From contig JAWKUH010000027.1 of the NCBI GenBank assembly GCA_041398665.1, forward strand, positions 1 through 64,000: a stretch of DNA of 64,000 nucleotides. The letters are read 5' to 3'. The DNA comes from Rohdeia sp041398665. Its GTDB lineage: Bacteria; Planctomycetota; UBA1135; GCA-002686595. This document shows, piece by piece, positions 49,089 through 58,649 of the stretch (positions are counted from its first letter, which is position 1; each line of letters starts with the position of its first letter). The notes under the pieces are model-generated. The model saw only the letters and a program-made list of their open reading frames with translations, was not told the DNA's origin and did no database searches. A program made the translations under genes and the position numbers.

Positions 49089-51223
49089 TTCTCGATCCCC
49101 TCGAGGTCGAGGAGGAACGCGTACTCGAGCGCGACCTCCTGGTAGCGCTGGAAGCGCCCCGACGCGCCGCCGTGACCGGCGTCCATGTTGGTCTCGAGCA
49201 GGAGTTCGGCGTCGTTCGTGCGCTTGGCGCGCAGCTTCGCGACCCACTTCGCGGGCTCCCAGTACTGCACCTGGCTGTCGTGCAGACCCGTCGTGACGAG
49301 CAGGTTCGGGTACGCCTTGGCCTCGACCTGGTCGTAGGGCGAGTACGAGAGCATGTAGTCGTAGTAGGCGGGCTCGTTCGGGTTCCCCCACTCGTCGTAC
49401 TCGAACGTCGTGAGCGGGATCGTGTCGTCGAGCATCGTCGTGACGACGTCGACGAACGGGACCGCGGCGATGACGCCGTTGAACAGGTCGGGGCGCATGT
49501 TGAGGATCGCGCCCATGAGCAGACCGCCCGCGCTGCCGCCGAGCGCGTAGAGGTGCTCGGGCGACGTGAAGCGCTCCGACACGAGGAACTCCGCGCAGTC
49601 CACGAAGTCGGTGAAGGTGTTCTTCTTGTGGAAGAGTTTGCCCTGGTCGTACCAGCGCTCGCCCATCTCGCGGCCGCCGCGCACGTGCGCGATGGCGTAG
49701 ACGAAGCCGCGGTCGAGCAGGCTGAGGCGCGCGGAGCTGAAGTACGCGTCCGTGCTCGATCCGTACGACCCGTACGCGTACAGCAACAGCGGCGCGCTGC
49801 CGTCGCGGACGAGCCCCTTCCGGTACACGATCGAGATCGGGACGCGCGTGCCGTCGCGGGCGACCGCCCAGCGGCGCTCCGACGCGTAGTTCGCCGGGTC
49901 GAAGCCGCCGAGCACCTCGTCCTGCTTGCGCAGGACGCGCTCGTGCGAGGCCATGTCGTAGTCGTACGTCGAGCGCGGCGTCGTCAACGACGTGTAGACG
50001 AAGCGCAGCGTCGTCGTGGCGAAGCTGTGGTTGTCCGTCGTGTTGACGGAGTACGTGGGCTCGTCGAACGTGATGGAGTGCTCGGGCGAACCGTCCCACG
50101 GCACGATGCGGACGCCCTGGAGGCCGTCGACGCGCTCGCTGAGGACGAGGTACTTCTCGAACACCTCGAAGTCCTCGAGGAGCGCGTCGTCGCGGTGGGC
50201 GACGACGACCTCGGGCTTCGCCGTCGCGTAGGAGTCGATCGGCACGCGGACGAGCTTGCCGTTCGGCGCGCCGTCGTTGCTCCAGACGTAGAAGTGGTCG
50301 CCGAAGTGCTCGACGCCGTAGCGGAGGCCCTTGCGGCGCGGCCACAGCACGTGGAAGCCCTCCTCGGGAGCCTGCGTGTCGAGGAACCGCCACTCGGTCG
50401 TCGTCGAGTGCGAGCTCACGATCAGGATGAAGCGCTTGCTCTTCGTCTTCGTGACGAAACAGCGGAACGTGTCGTCGTCCTCCTGGAAGACGAGCTCGTC
50501 CTTCGCGACGTCGGTCCCCATCACGTGCTTCCAGATCTGGTAGGCGCGCAGCGTGTCGGGATCCTGCTTCGAGTAGTAGAGCGTGCGCCCCTCGTCGCCC
50601 CAGACCATGTTGCCCGTCGTCTCGGGGATGACGTCGGGGACGAGCTGGCGCGTGCGGATCGCGCGGAAGTGGATGTCGTACTTGCGCCGACCGACGGTGT
50701 CGACGGAGTACGCGAGGAGGCGGTCGTCCGGCGACACCTGCGTCTCGTCGATCGCGAAGTACGTATGCCCCTGAGCCAGCGCGTTGCCGTCGAGGAGCAC
50801 CATCTCCTCGTCGCTGTCGTAGCTCGGCTTGCGGCAGTAGAGCGGGTACTCACCACCCTCGACGAAGCGCGTGTAGTACCACCAACCGTCCTCCTCGTAC
50901 GGGACGGACGCGTCGTCCTGCACGAGTCGCGCGATCATCTCGTCGTAGAGCTCCTGCTGGAGCTCCTCGGTGTCCGCCATCACCGCGTCGGTGTAGGCGT
51001 TCTCCGCCTCGAGGTACGCGATGACCTCGGGATCCTCGCGGTCGCGCAGCCAGTAGTAGTCGTCGACGCGGACGTGGCCGTGCTTCTCGAGCTTCGTCGG
51101 TCGAACGTCGGCGACGGGCTCGGGGATCGCCGTCGCGGCGGCGCCGGAGCGGTGCGCGGGGTTCTGGCAGGCGGCGAGCGCCGCGGCGGCGAGGAGGAGG
51201 GCGAACGTGCGGGGGAGGTGCAT
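49085..51223 (-). CDS. ptrB: Oligopeptidase B-like prolyl-oligopeptidase family lipoprotein (S9A)
   Basis: A 712-residue protein with signal MHLPRTFALLLAAAALAAC, a lipobox. Then comes the family start VADVRPTKLEKHGHVRVDDY with YYWLRDREDPEV and the seven-bladed propeller. The catalytic domain has Ser564 in LYALGGSAGGLLMGAILNMR, His684 in NMDAGHGGASGRF and an Asp in the GLHDSQV segment. The PtrB block RGGREMGERWYDQGKLFHKK is present. It cleaves short peptides after basic residues in characterised members; the lipid anchor places it in the envelope. Full length, ATG start. Confidence 0.92.
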   Translation of the reverse strand: MHLPRTFALLLAAAALAACQNPAHRSGAAATAIPEPVADVRPTKLEKHGHVRVDDYYWLRDREDPEVIAYLEAENAYTDAVMADTEELQQELYDEMIARLVQDDASVPYEEDGWWYYTRFVEGGEYPLYCRKPSYDSDEEMVLLDGNALAQGHTYFAIDETQVSPDDRLLAYSVDTVGRRKYDIHFRAIRTRQLVPDVIPETTGNMVWGDEGRTLYYSKQDPDTLRAYQIWKHVMGTDVAKDELVFQEDDDTFRCFVTKTKSKRFILIVSSHSTTTEWRFLDTQAPEEGFHVLWPRRKGLRYGVEHFGDHFYVWSNDGAPNGKLVRVPIDSYATAKPEVVVAHRDDALLEDFEVFEKYLVLSERVDGLQGVRIVPWDGSPEHSITFDEPTYSVNTTDNHSFATTTLRFVYTSLTTPRSTYDYDMASHERVLRKQDEVLGGFDPANYASERRWAVARDGTRVPISIVYRKGLVRDGSAPLLLYAYGSYGSSTDAYFSSARLSLLDRGFVYAIAHVRGGREMGERWYDQGKLFHKKNTFTDFVDCAEFLVSERFTSPEHLYALGGSAGGLLMGAILNMRPDLFNGVIAAVPFVDVVTTMLDDTIPLTTFEYDEWGNPNEPAYYDYMLSYSPYDQVEAKAYPNLLVTTGLHDSQVQYWEPAKWVAKLRAKRTNDAELLLETNMDAGHGGASGRFQRYQEVALEYAFLLDLEGIEK

Positions 51224-51300
51224 GGTGCGGTCGGTGGTCGGCTTCCGTCGGAGCGGGCCGGCGATGGTAGGCGGAGCGGGTCCGCGCCGGAGCCGCGGGC

Positions 51301-52383
51301 TCAGCGTTCTCGGTGCGCGTCGACGCGGATCGGTCCGACGTAGGCCCGGGCCACGACGACGTGGTCGAACTCGACGGCGACGTCGCGCTCGACGTCGGTG
51401 ACGCCCGCCCGCCGCAGCGCCTCGGGCGTCACGTAGTGGAGCAGCCAGAAGAAGTTCAGCTCGAGCGACTCGCTGGTCCGGAAGAGGAAGCCTTCGAAGG
51501 GCTCGCCGCCCTCGCTCGGCAGTTCGAAGCCGAGTCCGGTCCACGGTCCGCGCGGCGTGCCGCGCAGGACGTGCATGCGCGGTTCGCCGTCGATCCACAG
51601 CGCGAGCTCGCCGTCGTGTTCGTTCGGCGTTCCGAGGTCGAGCATCACCTCGACGCATTGCCAGCGATCGAGCGGTGCGACGAGCGGTTCGCTCGGTGCG
51701 ATGCCGCCGCCCCAGAACTTCCCGTCGGCGGAGACCTTCATCTCCGGCCAGTAGAGATAGAAGCCCCAGTTCCCCGGCACGGGTGCGCGGCCGCGATCGG
51801 CGTACGGTTCGATGCCGACGGTGACGCGATCGTCGCCGTTCGGGCGGACGCCCGCGTTGCCCTGCGGCCACGGTGTCGCGGGCTCGTAGCCGCCGAGGTG
51901 GACGAAGTGGTGCACATAGCCCGCGGCGTCGGCGGGGAAGCGCACGTAGAAGCGCGCGTGGAGGCGCCGTTCGCCGCGCTCGAACGAGCGGTAGAGCGAG
52001 CCGCCCGTCGTGCGCGGCGGCGACGCGGTGATGCGGAGCGCGCGACCGCCCGGCAGGTCGACGGGACCGCCGTCGACGAGTTGCATCACGCCGCGCGAGG
52101 CGTCGGACGCGTCGGTCCAGCGCGATCGGAGCTCGTCGAGCTCGCACTCGAAGTCCTCGGCGAACAGCACGTCGTCGTGCGTCGCGATCGCGCGATCCGC
52201 CGGGAAGCCGGCGGCGAGACCGTCGCCGCGAGGGAGCTCGGGGAAGCGCAGGGCAGGCGTCGCGTCGGTGGCCCGCTCGCGCTCCTGTCCGTCGTCGCGC
52301 CCCGTCGCGTCGCGATCGGCGTCCACGAACGCCGCGAGCGCGAGCGTCGGCACGAGGACGAGGGCGGCGGTCCGGACTCCCAC
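51301..52383 (-). CDS. Exported concanavalin-like (polysaccharide-binding or lyase-like) protein
   Basis: A 360-residue exported protein (GTG start; signal VRTAALVLVPTLALAAF). The domain from about residue 70 on has the jelly-roll pattern of lectin-like or alginate-lyase-type proteins: LFAEDFECELDELRSRWTD, RALRITASPPRTTGGSLYRS, ARFYVRFPADAAGYVHHFVH, WQCVEVMLDLGTPNEHDGEL and WIDGEPRMHVLRGTPRGPW. These match 'heparinase/PL14-like' sandwich folds that bind glycans. No catalytic residues can be named. It lies upstream of the oligopeptidase gene on the same strand. Confidence 0.7.
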   Translation of the reverse strand: MGVRTAALVLVPTLALAAFVDADRDATGRDDGQERERATDATPALRFPELPRGDGLAAGFPADRAIATHDDVLFAEDFECELDELRSRWTDASDASRGVMQLVDGGPVDLPGGRALRITASPPRTTGGSLYRSFERGERRLHARFYVRFPADAAGYVHHFVHLGGYEPATPWPQGNAGVRPNGDDRVTVGIEPYADRGRAPVPGNWGFYLYWPEMKVSADGKFWGGGIAPSEPLVAPLDRWQCVEVMLDLGTPNEHDGELALWIDGEPRMHVLRGTPRGPWTGLGFELPSEGGEPFEGFLFRTSESLELNFFWLLHYVTPEALRRAGVTDVERDVAVEFDHVVVARAYVGPIRVDAHRER

Positions 52384-52483
52384 GGGGCCGATCGTACGCG
52401 CGCGAGGTCGTCCGGAACGCGAGGACGCGAGGACCCAGGGGTCCTCGCGTCCTCCTTCGTCGCGGAACGCGCGACGCGGTGCG

Positions 52484-53410
52484 TCAGCGGATCGCGGCGA
52501 CCGAGGCTCGAGCCCGCCCGATCGCCGCCTTCGGCGTGCGCCTCAGATCTCGGGTGAGACCGACGAACGACAGGCTGCGGATCGCCCACTTCGTCGGGTC
52601 GAACTGCCACCAACGGATGCCGTTGCGATAGTCCGCCTGGAAGCGGTGGTGGAAGTTGTGGTAGCCCTCGCCCATCGTGATGAGCGCGGTCCAGAAGCTG
52701 TCGCGCGCCGAGATGTCGGTGCTGTAGGGCCGCGATCCGATGGTGTGCGCGACCGAGTTCACGGAGAACGTCGCGTGCCACTGCACGACGAGTCGCAGGA
52801 AGCCCGCGACGAGCAGTGCACCGAGCGGGTCGCCCCAGGCGAAGCCGATCGCGGTCGGCACGACGACTCCGAAGAGGATCGCGAGCGGGATGTAGAAGCG
52901 GTCCTGGAAACGCACGAGCGGGTCGCGCTGCAGGTCCTTGACGTTGTCGCGACGCGCCCTCGAGTCGGTGAAGAAGATCCAGCCGATGTGGGCCCACCAG
53001 AACCCGTGCATCACGCTGTAGGGATCCTCGTCCTCGTCCGTCTTCGAGTGGTGGACGCGGTGGTCCGAGGACCACTTGAGCGCCGAGTTCTGGACCGACG
53101 CCGCGCCGAACAGCAGGTGGAAGAGGCGCACGAGGAAGTGGGCGGAGTGCGACCGGTGCGAGAAGAGCCGGTGGTAGCCGCCCGTGATCGCGAAGCCGCA
53201 GAGGGCGTACCACAGGACCGCGAGTCCGACCGTCCACCACGAGACGTGGAAGACGCAGATGTGGACGATCGCGTACGCCGCCGCGAGGTGTGCGGCCGCG
53301 ATGAACAGGATGTTGGTCCAACTCCGACGCGGACGCGTGGAGAGAGCCGTCGCGAGCGAGATCTCCTCGGTCGCGCGAGCCCCGCGAGGCTCGGCCAGTG
53401 CAGTCGTCAT
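52484..53410 (-). CDS. Membrane acyl-CoA/acyl-lipid fatty acid desaturase
   Basis: A 308-residue di-iron desaturase. The three histidine boxes are HRLFSH at 80-85, HRVHH at 117-121 and HNFHH at 251-255, with paired membrane segments (NILFIAAAHLAAAYAIVHIC; YIPLAILFGVVVPTAIGFAW). Spacing is as in stearoyl-CoA delta-9 desaturases. The enzyme introduces a cis double bond into membrane acyl chains. ATG start MTTALAEPRGAR. Confidence 0.93.
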   Translation of the reverse strand: MTTALAEPRGARATEEISLATALSTRPRRSWTNILFIAAAHLAAAYAIVHICVFHVSWWTVGLAVLWYALCGFAITGGYHRLFSHRSHSAHFLVRLFHLLFGAASVQNSALKWSSDHRVHHSKTDEDEDPYSVMHGFWWAHIGWIFFTDSRARRDNVKDLQRDPLVRFQDRFYIPLAILFGVVVPTAIGFAWGDPLGALLVAGFLRLVVQWHATFSVNSVAHTIGSRPYSTDISARDSFWTALITMGEGYHNFHHRFQADYRNGIRWWQFDPTKWAIRSLSFVGLTRDLRRTPKAAIGRARASVAAIR

Positions 53411-53725
53411 GATGGTGCGGTTGCGCCCGGCCTTCGCCCTGCGCGTGGATCGCGTCTTCGACGGGACCGGTCGCACCATCGATCGGCACCGCCGATCCGC
53501 GACCCGAAGTCCCCCGCCGCGGCCAGTCCCTGCTCGCGGACGCGAGCCCTCGACCCCGTCGGGGAGGAGCATAGGCGATGGCCCCGGTCGTGCGCGGGCC
53601 GGAAGACCCGGAGTCTTCGAAAAGCCCTGCCGTTCGCACTTCGGCCGCCCCCCGCCGGCGTCCGTCGGCCCCCTCCCGGAGACCCGCCGCTCGGCGCAGC
53701 CCGGAGGGCCCTGCATGGTCGCCCG
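53411..53725. other. Intergenic stretch without recognised gene
   Basis: About 315 bases between two minus-strand genes. It should hold the desaturase promoter. A short GAAGAC/GTCTTC hairpin lies near 53600. Nothing else is recognised. Confidence 0.3.
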
Positions 53726-54199
53726 TCAGCTCGCCGCCGCGGCGTTCCTGGCGTCGATCGACGCGATGCACAGGGCGACGACGAAGCCCACCATGGAGAG
53801 CGGCATCTCGTCCGGGAGCTCGGCGCGGACCACGCTCGAGAAGGCCTTGGGAGGATGCACCGTCCCGACGGCTTCCCCGTCCTGCAGGACCGTGAAGCGT
53901 CCGCCCTGGCCGCGGAACGAGTGGATCGCGAAGTCGAGCCCCGCGGGCTCCACCGCCACCCACGACGCTCGGCGCTCGACCCCGCGAGCCACGACGAGGA
54001 GCGTCTGCGCGCCGGAGCGCAGGGCGTAGCGGACGCGGAAGAAGCCGCTGCGATCGATCGCGAACGCCACGCCGCCGACGTGGAGCCGGGCGCGCGAGGA
54101 GAGGAACGCGTACTCGAGTCGGGCGACGGTCGCACCCTCGAAGCGGATGTCGCGGTTGCGGCTGAGGAGGGACTGGCGGACGACGTCGTAGTGGGGCAT
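53726..54199 (-). CDS. Small protein of unknown function
   Basis: A 157-residue protein from the ATG giving MPHYDVVRQSLLSRNRDIRF. It is mostly beta strands (GATVARLEYAFLSSRARLHV; GVAFAIDRSGFFRVRYALRS; GRFTVLQDGEAVGTVHPP) followed by one hydrophobic helix near the C-terminus (LSMVGFVVALCIASI). The strand spacing is reminiscent of LURP-one/scramblase-type barrels, with the helix at the end as in that group; this is a weak resemblance. The ribosome site is poor and the repeat-like element at 54201 begins immediately upstream. Confidence 0.6.
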   Translation of the reverse strand: MPHYDVVRQSLLSRNRDIRFEGATVARLEYAFLSSRARLHVGGVAFAIDRSGFFRVRYALRSGAQTLLVVARGVERRASWVAVEPAGLDFAIHSFRGQGGRFTVLQDGEAVGTVHPPKAFSSVVRAELPDEMPLSMVGFVVALCIASIDARNAAAAS

Positions 54200-54200
54200 C

Positions 54201-54417
54201 GGGGGTACTGTCCGAAGACGTCGGGGAGGAACCAAGCTCCGGTACTGTCCCCGCTCGCTGGTGATCTCTTCGGACCGGAACGGCCGCCCGCCGGCCAAGG
54301 AGGCGGGTTCCCGCACGGCGAGCCCCCGAAACCCGACGACGAACCTCCGGGCGTTCGTTCGGCGAGTGAGCCCCGCGACCCCGGGAGCGGCGAAGGCCAT
54401 CACCAGCGAGTGGGGAC
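54201..54417. repeat. Inverted-repeat element with GTACTGTCC-type ends
   Basis: GTCCCCGCTCGCTGGTGAT (54247-54265) and ATCACCAGCGAGTGGGGAC (54399-54417) are inverted with 18 of 19 bases matching, 133 bases apart. The left end is preceded by GGTACTGTCCCC, and a shorter copy, GGGTACTGTCCG, occurs at 54203. The interior holds a GGCCGCCCGCCGGCC hairpin and no transposase. It looks like a MITE or a decayed REP-type (Y1 transposase-associated) element. Confidence 0.6.
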
Positions 54418-54486
54418 AGGTCCGCTAAGGGGCCGACCCTCCCCGCGCCGATCCTCCCCCAGCGCCCCCGGGGCGCCGCCCGAAGC

Positions 54487-55029
54487 ATGGCCGAACGCCG
54501 CGGCATCTCCCTCCTCGAGGTCTTCCTCTCGCTCCTGCTCCTCGGGGTCGTCTTCGGGGTGTGGATCCTCGGCCACTTCGGTCGGTCCGAGGTGACGCTC
54601 GAGAGCGCGGAGCGGCTCCTCGTCGAGGACCTCCACGCGGCCCAGAGCCGCGCGCTCGTGCACGGCGACGCCACGCTCGTCCTGTTCGAGGGCAACCGCT
54701 ACTGGGCGGTCGACTCGCACCGCACCGCCTTGATCCATCCGCGCACCGGACTGGACTTCGCGCGCGACTACGGGCGCGACGCGGTCTTCGAGGGCGTCTC
54801 GATCGAGCTCGTCGAGACGGAAGCCCTCGACGGCATCCTGTTCGACGCGCGGGGCGAGATCGCCAGCGGTGGGCGCATCGTCCTGCGTTTCGGGGACGAT
54901 CGTCGCGAGATCCGCGTCGACTCGGACAACGGGACCATATCGACCCAAGAACTTGGTGTCGGATTGGGTCCAGGTGCCGGAATGCCGGTCGTCCACGCAC
55001 AGCGCGAAGGCACCGGCGGCGCGGAGTGA
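54487..55029 (+). CDS. GspH/type IV pseudopilin-like protein
   Basis: A 180-residue protein with a type III signal: MAERRG followed by ISLLEVFLSLLLLGVVFGVW. This has the Gly before the cleavage point and Glu at +5 as in prepilins. The body has DLHAAQSRALVHGDATLVLF, NRYWAVDSHR and GGRIVLRFGDDRREIRVDSD, fitting GspH/FimT minor pseudopilins. Prepilin peptidase should process it at the inner membrane. It stands alone, without other secretion genes. An ATG start was chosen. Confidence 0.85.
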   Translation: MAERRGISLLEVFLSLLLLGVVFGVWILGHFGRSEVTLESAERLLVEDLHAAQSRALVHGDATLVLFEGNRYWAVDSHRTALIHPRTGLDFARDYGRDAVFEGVSIELVETEALDGILFDARGEIASGGRIVLRFGDDRREIRVDSDNGTISTQELGVGLGPGAGMPVVHAQREGTGGAE

Positions 55030-55725
55030 CGCGGGGCGCCGCGCGGAGCGGCGACGGTCTTCGGGAACCCGCGGTCTCCGTCGTGGGTCACAAGCGGTGT
55101 CGAATGCGGTTCGTTTCCCACCCCCCGGGAACCAACGCTCGGAACGGAGGGTCCGAGACAAGTTGATCGCGAGTCCCGGTCCGGACGGACGGGTGAGCGT
55201 TCGATGCTCTTCGCGAGCGGTGCGACCAGGCAGGCGCCCCGCTCGACGGAGACGCTAGGCTTCGAGGACACGTCCGCGGTCGCGAACGCAACCCGGGCCG
55301 TGACCTGGACTACGGAGGACGAGGGGCCCGACGGGGCAGGAGGTCGAGGAGCGAGACGGGCAGGCCGGAGCGGCGACCGAGAACGGTGCGCCGCGCGGCG
55401 CGCCGGCGCGATGCGGAGGATCGCTCGTGCTGGCACCCGAGACAGAACGGTTCCGCTGTGATGCGGTCGAGGCGCACTTCGGGGCAAGGACAAGGAACGA
55501 GGGGGTTCCTCGTTGGAACCCCGCCACGGAGACCACGGACCGCGTGCGGTCGGAACCACCAGCGAGGCCCGGCACTGCCGGGCCTCGCTCCATTTCGGAG
55601 CGAACGTCGCGCGGCGAGTTCGCGCACGTCACCGACGGACGCAACGAGGCGACGCACCGAACGTGCGCCGATGCACGGCTCGGTTTCGCGTCACCGTGCG
55701 ACGTCGATCGACGCGCAGGAACGGG
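55030..55725. other. Intergenic region with hairpins
   Basis: No credible coding frame. It contains GGGGTTCC/GGAACCCC (55502-55522) and a perfect 13-pair hairpin AGCGAGGCCCGGC/GCCGGGCCTCGCT at 55561-55589, which could end a plus-strand transcript from the pseudopilin gene or an RNA of its own. Nothing else is recognised. Confidence 0.4.
55561..55589. terminator. Terminator-like hairpin
   Basis: AGCGAGGCCCGGC (55561-55573) and GCCGGGCCTCGCT (55577-55589) form 13 perfect pairs with a three-base loop, followed on the plus strand by CCATTTC. Confidence 0.55.
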
Positions 55726-55729
55726 ACGA

Positions 55730-55975
55730 GAAAAGAAAGGGAGTCGTCCCTAGGGTCGAAGGGACGACTCCGCGCGGTTTCTTCGCCTTCCCTGGGGAGG
55801 GTCGGCGGGCCAGCAGGATTGGGGTGACCCCGCCGGCGGCCTGGAGACTGAGGCAGGGGGCGCCTCCAGGCGCTCCTCGGGTCGGGGGGGACCGACGTCC
55901 TCGGAGCAGGACCGGCAAAGAAGGGGGTCTGAGGGGCTGCCGGCCCTTCACCCGCGATGGGCTACCGCGGGTGCT
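55730..55975 (-). ncRNA. Putative structured small RNA with intrinsic terminator
   Basis: On the minus strand, TTGCGC (complement of 56003-56008), 16 bases and TAGCAT (complement of 55981-55986) make a plausible promoter, giving a start near 55974. The RNA opens with a 7-pair hairpin (55950-55956 with 55966-55972). CTGCCGGCC at 55937-55945 pairs at long range with 55808-55816. Eight pairs join 55864-55871 to 55839-55846. It ends in an 11-pair stem (55740-55750 with 55761-55771) followed by CTTTCTTTT. No coding frame fits. The rod-like fold recalls 6S RNA, but no family is assigned. Confidence 0.5.
55740..55771 (-). terminator. Intrinsic terminator on minus strand
   Basis: GGAGTCGTCCC pairs perfectly with GGGACGACTCC (11 pairs, 10-base loop), followed in the minus direction by CTTTCTTTTC. 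This is the only hairpin in the window with a real T-rich tail. Confidence 0.8.
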
Positions 55976-56293
55976 CTCGAATGCTACCACCCACGGAGGA
56001 CCGCGCAAGGGGCCCAGGTTCGACGCACCTGAAAAACGCGTGCGTCCCACGTCGAGCACGCGTGGAGGTGCGGAGAAGCGGGTTCGACGTGCACCGCTCC
56101 GACGCGAAGTGCGCGAGCGGGACGATCGTTCCCCTTCCTGCGTGCGCGCGACGGCGGTGTGCGAGCCGAAGGACGCGCGTCGCGCGCCGAACTCGGGTGC
56201 GGCGTTCGCGGTGTCGCCGGCACGGCGTCGCTGCGACGCCGTCGACGGATCGGTGCGGCTGCGGCGGAGCCCAGGAGCTCCGCCGCCTCCGAG

Positions 56294-56839
56294 TCAGCCC
56301 TCGACCTCGTAGACGGGCAGGCTCGGATCCACGTCCTCGCGCCACGCGTCGACGCCGCCGCGGACCGCGAAGACGTTCTCGAACTTGTGTCCGACGAAGT
56401 AGGCGCCGACGTCCAGGCTGCGCGCACCGTTCTTGCAGATGAACACGATCTTCGTGTCCTTCGGCAGCTCCATGTACTGCTGCGAGTGCGTGTAGTCGAG
56501 CGCCTCGGCCTCCTTCACGCGCGCGAGCTCGATCTCGTGCGGTTCGCGCACGTCGATGAAGCGGAACGACTCGCCGGCGTCGATCCACGACTTCACGAGC
56601 TTGGGGTCGAGCATCATCTTCGCGTCGACCTCGCCGGCTCGCTCGAGGTACTGGACGACCTCGTTGACGTCGAGGATGTTGTGGTCCTTGCAGACCTGCG
56701 CCAGCGTGTCGGTGGGCTGGAAGGCGCAGGACGAACAACCGCCGACGTGGTACCGCTGGAAGAGCGCGCGCTGGGCCGACGGGATCCGGTCGAGGATCTC
56801 CGCCATGGTCATGTCGGGCGAGATGGTGGTCGTGCTCAC
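56294..56839 (-). CDS. Rhodanese-domain protein with N-terminal CxxC (DUF1858-like) domain
   Basis: A 181-residue cytoplasmic protein from a GTG. Residues 8-75 form a small helical domain (MTMAEILDRIPSAQRALFQR, then GGCSSCAF with Cys35 and Cys38), like DUF1858/ScdA-N hybrid-cluster-associated domains. Residues 85-178 are a rhodanese: FRFIDVREPHEIELARVKEA and the active-site loop ICKNGARS with Cys135. Such proteins transfer persulfide sulfur; the N-terminal CxxC might accept it. It diverges from proS. Confidence 0.85.
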   Translation of the reverse strand: MSTTTISPDMTMAEILDRIPSAQRALFQRYHVGGCSSCAFQPTDTLAQVCKDHNILDVNEVVQYLERAGEVDAKMMLDPKLVKSWIDAGESFRFIDVREPHEIELARVKEAEALDYTHSQQYMELPKDTKIVFICKNGARSLDVGAYFVGHKFENVFAVRGGVDAWREDVDPSLPVYEVEG

Positions 56840-57154
56840 GTGGATCGATCGGGTCGTGGGGACTCGGTGGCGGCGCGTCGGCGCCGAAGTGGGATCTGCC
56901 GCGGGCTCGGTCGTCGCATCGCCGGTGGGTTCCGGGTGGAGAGCGGGTTCCGTCGGGAGAGCGCGCGGGATACCGGGCAGCTCCGATTCTATCGACCGGA
57001 GCGGTCTTCCCCCCGGACGCTCGAGGTTCGGCGAGACCGGAGGGAGCGACGTCCATGGGACCTTCGGACTCGCTTTTCGGGCGCGCGGGCGGCGGGAGCG
57101 CGCCGGCACCGCTACCTTCTTCCGCCCGCACCCCGGTGGAAGCCGAACCGATCC

Positions 57155-58626
57155 ATGTCCGAGCAACGCATCACACCCCGCGCGAGCGACTACTCGCAGT
57201 GGTACCAGGACGTCATCTCCGAGGCCCAGCTCGCCGAACCGGCGGGCGTCGTGAAGGGCTGCATGGTGATCCGCCCGCACGGGTTCGCCATCTGGGAGAA
57301 GATGCAGGCCGACCTCGACCGGCGCTTCAAGGCCACGGGGCACCAGAACGCGAGCTTCCCGCTGCTCATCCCCATGTCCTTCATCCAGAAGGAGGCGGAG
57401 CACGTCGAGGGGTTCGCGCCCGAACTCGCGGTCGTGACGCACGCCGGGGGCAAGGAGCTCGAGGAGCAGTACGTCATCCGTCCGACGTCGGAAACGATCA
57501 TCGGCCACTTCTTCTCGAAGTGGGTCGACAGCCACCGCGACCTCCCGCTGCTGATCAACCAGTGGTGCAACGTCATGCGCTGGGAACTGCGCACGCGCAT
57601 CTTCCTGCGCACCGGCGAGTTCCTCTGGCAGGAGGGTCACACCGCGCACGCCACGCACGCCGAGGCGCACGAGGAGATGGCGCGGATGCTCGACGTCTAC
57701 CGCGACTTCGCGCACGAGATCATGGCGATGCCCGTGGTCCGCGGCACGAAGACGGTGAACGAGCGCTTCGCGGGCGCGATCGAGACGCGCTGCATCGAGG
57801 CGCTGATGCAGGACGGGAAGGCGCTGCAGGCCGGCACGAGCCACGACCTCGGCCAGAACTTCGGCAAGGCCTTCAACGTCACGTTCCAGAACGACCAGGG
57901 CGAGCGCGAGCACGTCTGGCAGACGTCGTGGGGCGTGTCGACGCGTCTCGTCGGTGCGCTGATCATGACGCACTCCGACGACGACGGTCTGGTGCTGCCC
58001 CCGAAGCTCGCGCCGATCCACGTCGCGATCGTGCCGATCTACCGCAAGGACGAGGAACGCGCGTCGGTGCTCGAGGCGGCGAACCGCATCGCCGCGGAGC
58101 TCCGTGACGACGGCCTGACCGTGAAGGTCGACGACCGCGAAGGGCTCAAGCCCGGAGCGAAGTACTACGAGTGGGAGCGCAAGGGCGTGCCCGTCCGCGT
58201 CGAGATCGGCCCGCGCGACCTCGACGAGAACGCGGTGATGATCAAGCGCCGCGTGTCCGAGGTCGACGAGAAGGGCAAGCCGGTGAAGGAGAAGCTGCCG
58301 ATGAAGGACCTCGGCGTCTCGCTCGGCAAGGTGCTCGACGAGTTCCAGACGATGCTCTTCGACCGCGCGTCGCAGGACCTGCGCGAGTCCACCGTGCACG
58401 TCGACACGTGGAAGGACTTCACCGACGTCTTCGCCGACCAGAACAGTCGCTTCGTCTACGCGCACTGGGACGGGACGACCGAGACCGAGCTCGCGATCAA
58501 GGAAGCGACGAAGGCCACGATCCGCTGTCTCCCCTACGCCGAGGACGGCCCCGCCGCCGAGCCCGGGACGTGCGTGAAGACCAGGAACCCTCGGCGCAGC
58601 GCGTGCTGTTCGCGAAGAACTACTGA
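57155..58626 (+). CDS. proS: Prolyl-tRNA synthetase, archaeal/eukaryal type (frameshift at the C-terminus)
   Basis: About 490 residues. Class II synthetase motifs: WCNVMRWELRTRIFLRTGEF (motif 2), YVIRPTSETIIGHFFSKW before it, and AGTSHDLGQNFGKAFNV. The anticodon-binding domain is HVAIVPIYRKDEERASVLEA, and a zinc-type C-terminal domain follows. This is the shorter ProS type found in archaea, eukaryotes and some bacteria, without the editing INS domain. At 58580 one base is off: TCVKT must continue EPSAQRVLFAKNY, which stops at 58626 in the next frame; FAKNY is the normal ending of this type. ATG start MSEQRITPRASDY. Confidence 0.93.
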
Positions 58627-58649
58627 GGCGAGGGCGAGGCGCAGCGCCG

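Noticed and set aside
55240..56010. RNase P RNA, tmRNA or SRP RNA in the long intergenic gap
   Set aside because: None of the conserved core strings of these RNAs could be found on either strand, so only an unassigned structured RNA is claimed.
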